Shown: piece after piece, positions 61,101 through 64,000 of the stretch
How the letters are laid out: each line of letters opens with the position of its first letter
Numbering within the stretch: the stretch's first letter is position 1
Assembly: GCF_021155765.1 (NCBI RefSeq)
Contig: NC_060108.1
Span: forward strand, 18,563,025 to 18,627,024
Direction: 5' to 3'
Source of the DNA: Diprion similis
Taxonomy: Eukaryota; Arthropoda; Insecta; Hymenoptera; Diprionidae
DNA: 64,000 nt
Position numbers and translations under genes: made by a program
The notes under the pieces: generated by a model
Database searches by the model: none
Seen by the model: only the letters and a program-made list of their open reading frames with translations
What the model was told of the DNA's origin: nothing

Positions 61101-63923
61101 AACACCGTATTTATTTGTAATTTTCTATGTATTCAATTTTGTATAATTATATAGGTGCAGTATGGAGGCCTACGGGATTATCGGTCATCTACTTGGCCCT
61201 GATGTTGTACCTGCCTATGGTGCCGATACCATCCAGCAAAACGATGAACGGACACACTGGTCGTTACTTAATCGTCGCAATGGGTCTGTGCTTCCTAACA
61301 GCCGTCATACAAATAACGTTTCAATTCGTGCTGTTGGCCTTGCAACCCTATGGGCACTTCCTGAAAGATTGTACGTACTATGAAGGATTCAAAATTATGT
61401 GTGGTAACACGTCGATTCTTTACCTTGATTTTTAAAATGTCCTTAATAGTATTGATGAATTGAACCCGCAATCATGACCCTCTTTCAGGCGAATTCTTAG
61501 AGACAATCTTAAGACACTTCGGTCTTGTAAGATTTAACAACGCTACAACGTGGATGGTGTTTTACTGGCTCAGTCCAGAGCTCGTCTCCTTACCCTCCAT
61601 TGTCCTCCTGTATGTCTTTTGTCGGAGGTTGACTCATGAAAGACAACAAGGAGATGAAGATCGGTTCAGCACCAAAGAATCCGCACCTCCGTCACAGAAG
61701 GTAATATGAAAATGATCTCAAAAGTGTGCAGGGGTGAAACGAAATCGCTGGTTCAATACTTTTGAATCTTACTTTTCTCAGGTGATTGATTTCTTGGGTA
61801 CTGTAGGTACCTATGCGGTACTTTTTTCGTTGTGCTGTGTTGGCACTCTACAGCCGTCCGTGGAAGGAGGACTATATTTTCTTGTCTTCCTTGGAGCGGG
61901 AACATTGTGGGCTTGTAACACGGAGCTGAGGCGAGGCTTTGCAATAGTCTGCAGGCTTGTAATGATGCTTGCTCTTATACATGTGGTTGTAATTCTGACG
62001 TACCAAACTCCATGGCCTCAGGCGCAGCTTCCAGCAGATAGCCCTTGGGCCCGTTATCTTGGTCTTGTACCCGTCTATACAAGTAATTGCACCAATTCAA
62101 GGGAAGTTGATGTCGCAGCTGACGACTGGGTCAGCTTCACCGAACCAGTGAGGCTCATATGGCTGTACTACATTCTTGCACTACAGTCTCAATTCCTAAT
62201 TCAAAAACCTGTAAGTCTTTTACCTCGTTTTCGGAATTAAGTGAATAGACTTAAGTGGTTTGGAAATTTATTTGTTTGAACTTTATAAGAATCTCGACAA
62301 TTGTTAACATCTAATGAAATTTCTGAAACGCACTACTATCATGTAAGAATAACTAATTGGGGACGAGGTTCTATGTCCCACGGCTGCTTATACTAACAAA
62401 GCTTTGCAGGAAAAAAAAATGACACGATTTGGTGGAAAATTGGAGAACTTAGACACACCTTTGTCACGCCACGTGTCTGCGAGACGGAGAACACCCTCGC
62501 AAAGATGGCAATCAGCGCGTCGGAAGGCTCGTGTAAGAGGAAAAGCCTCCAATCTCCGTGCATGGATATTATTACTTCAGATTAATTTATTTTAGCCTCA
62601 CACATTGTCGATGTTTTTTTAACATACGTGTTCTGCTTTGAACTCACGCCATTGGATACAAATCTACTTTCAACTGCGAGAAAAGCAACCATTTCTGACG
62701 TTAATATTTTTTAGGCCTTCTTCTCTGTATGTGTATTTAGGTGTCGAATATATTTTTATTTGCCATGTTCCTGCGGTAATTTTTGCGTTTTGCTACACTG
62801 AATATGATTTTGGATGTTGCTACGTTTAGTTTGCCGTGTTTTAGGGGTTCAACCAGGCCATGACATCACAGCCTGACGAGAATACACCCGTACGTATGAA
62901 GCTATCGCTAGAATTGCCTTTTTCTTAATGTGCCTAGCTTTTCAACTATATAATACCCATGTTTTAATCACTCGTCCACCTCCTTTTCATTAATTTGGTG
63001 CCTGGGAACAAGAAAATACGATACCGACATATGTATACATTTTTTACCATGTTTTAAAAATACTTGAATTGCTTTGTACAAGCATGCATGTATTAGTTAC
63101 AACAATGATGTTACTTTTATATATATATATATATATATAGATATATATCCTCATTTTCATAAAGCAACATGAAACAAGCTTCACGTTTTTTCAATCAATT
63201 CTGAATATTACCTATTGTAGTTAGAGATCGGTGCAAACTATAAAATCAAAACCTTCTAATCGAGATTTACTCCAAAGCTGATGCGGTTTGGTTCTGGACG
63301 GGCTGGACTTCTTCAAGATTCAACGGGTAGCGTCATTATTCAAGACGGGCATCACGATGACAGTATTCAGATGCAGTCCATGAGTGAAGGTGTGCACTGA
63401 GATGATTGATTTTAAACTTCTGTTGTGTAATATTAATCACTGAAAACATTACATTTTTTGGCAACTTCTTCTCTTCCAGGGGCCACAGAAGAGCAGCCTG
63501 GGGTATTTGAACAAGTTATCATGGCATTCTACGCAATATTTCAACTTATAATTCAGTCATCGTATTTGGCTACAAATATTGTCATGATGGTCAGTGCAAA
63601 AAAAGTGATATCAATCAATAGCATAATGATAACTCATAGATTTATCCATATTTTAGGCTTGGAGTATAACGTATCACAGTTGGACAACATTTGTTCTCCT
63701 ATTGTGGGCAATAATATTATGGATGGTGCCAAACAAGCGATCATGGATGATGAAGTGTTCTCCTTTCATCGTTATGTATGCAACTCTGCTACTAATCACG
63801 CAATTCATATTTAATTTGAACCTAACTAAGGATGAGCTACCAGATATGATTTATGATGTTGAACTCTCGCAGATTGGATTTACTAAAACTGACCAATTAC
63901 ATAGTTGGCATCTCCTTGTGAAG
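58178..63923 (+). CDS. Piezo: Piezo-type mechanosensitive ion channel, N-terminal part
   Basis: Exons 58178..58241, 61155..61370, 61489..61700, 61782..62210, 62410..62532, 62845..62889, 63278..63389, 63480..63589 and 63657..63923 join in compatible phases for 526 residues. The gene continues beyond the window (full channels are about 2000-2800 aa). Piezo is a homotrimeric plasma-membrane cation channel opened by membrane tension; this part forms the first transmembrane helical units of the curved blade. Diagnostic stretches are WRPTGLSVIYLALMLYLPMV, SKTMNGHTGRYL, LRHFGLVRFNNATTWMVFYW, VRLIWLYYILALQSQFLIQK and MAWSITYHSWTTFVLLLWA, the last strongly matching vertebrate Piezo. ATG 58178 opens MGKYWLNVVLLRVVLPVILT, a suitable first helix. 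The short 45-nt exon (62845..62889) and the donor at 62533 (CGT|GTAAGA) are the least certain and may be alternative. Intron 1 is 2.9 kb. Confidence 0.94.
58242..61154 (+). other. Piezo intron 1
   Basis: A 2913-nt intron with a TA microsatellite near 58752-58770. Open frames of up to 128 codons (for example 59643-60029) have no domain, signal or splice context, so I saw no nested gene. Confidence 0.75.
63118..63140. repeat. TA microsatellite in a Piezo intron
   Basis: Short pure TA repeat in the intron between 62889 and 63278. Confidence 0.85.
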
Positions 63924-64000
63924 GTAATATTTAATTTTTTCGTTACAAATTACAATGCTATTCTATAGTGAGACAGCTTATGTTTGACATTGTATGCTGT

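Overview
This is a stretch of an AT-rich animal nuclear genome, almost certainly an insect and most plausibly a hymenopteran. The genes have spliceosomal introns from about 75 nt to 9 kb, AATAAA poly(A) signals, microsatellites and homopolymer runs. Single-copy insect-style orthologues are present (Lrch, Piezo, a quiver-like Ly6 protein). Hymenoptera is inferred from gene style only; no diagnostic marker is visible.

Layout, left to right. The last two coding exons of an unrecognised + strand gene (1-324) are followed by 5.6 kb with no supported coding sequence, holding a GC-rich promoter-like island. Plasmanylethanolamine desaturase (PEDS1/Kua, four exons, + strand) spans 5947-9558. After a 6-kb gene-poor interval come an intronless WDR82 (15630-16577, +) and a three-exon quiver-like Ly6 gene (19301-20035, +). 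The Ly6 gene converges on mitochondrial aspartyl-tRNA synthetase DARS2 (ten exons, - strand, 20376-23176).

The - strand gene Lrch (LRR plus calponin-homology domain) fills 25960-43193. It has a 9.15-kb first intron and two alternative terminal exons, each completing the CH domain differently; one adds a membrane anchor. A ~255-bp foldback inverted repeat lies between those two exons. Mitochondrial elongation factor G (GFM1, nine exons, -, 43956-46924) follows. It is divergent from an unrecognised basic coiled-coil protein gene (47307-48425, +), with only 382 bp between the start codons.

A secretory-pathway cyclophilin (four exons, +, 49659-52783) precedes a 5.4-kb interval with promoter-like sequence. 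The 5' end of Piezo (+, from 58178) runs off the right edge; nine exons give the first 526 residues.

The genes are functionally unrelated housekeeping and signalling loci, as is usual for an animal chromosome. Two of them (DARS2, GFM1) serve mitochondrial translation. I saw no CRISPR array, intact transposon, rRNA or tRNA. The most interesting unexplained structure is the Lrch 3' region, with homologous alternative terminal exons and an intervening foldback.
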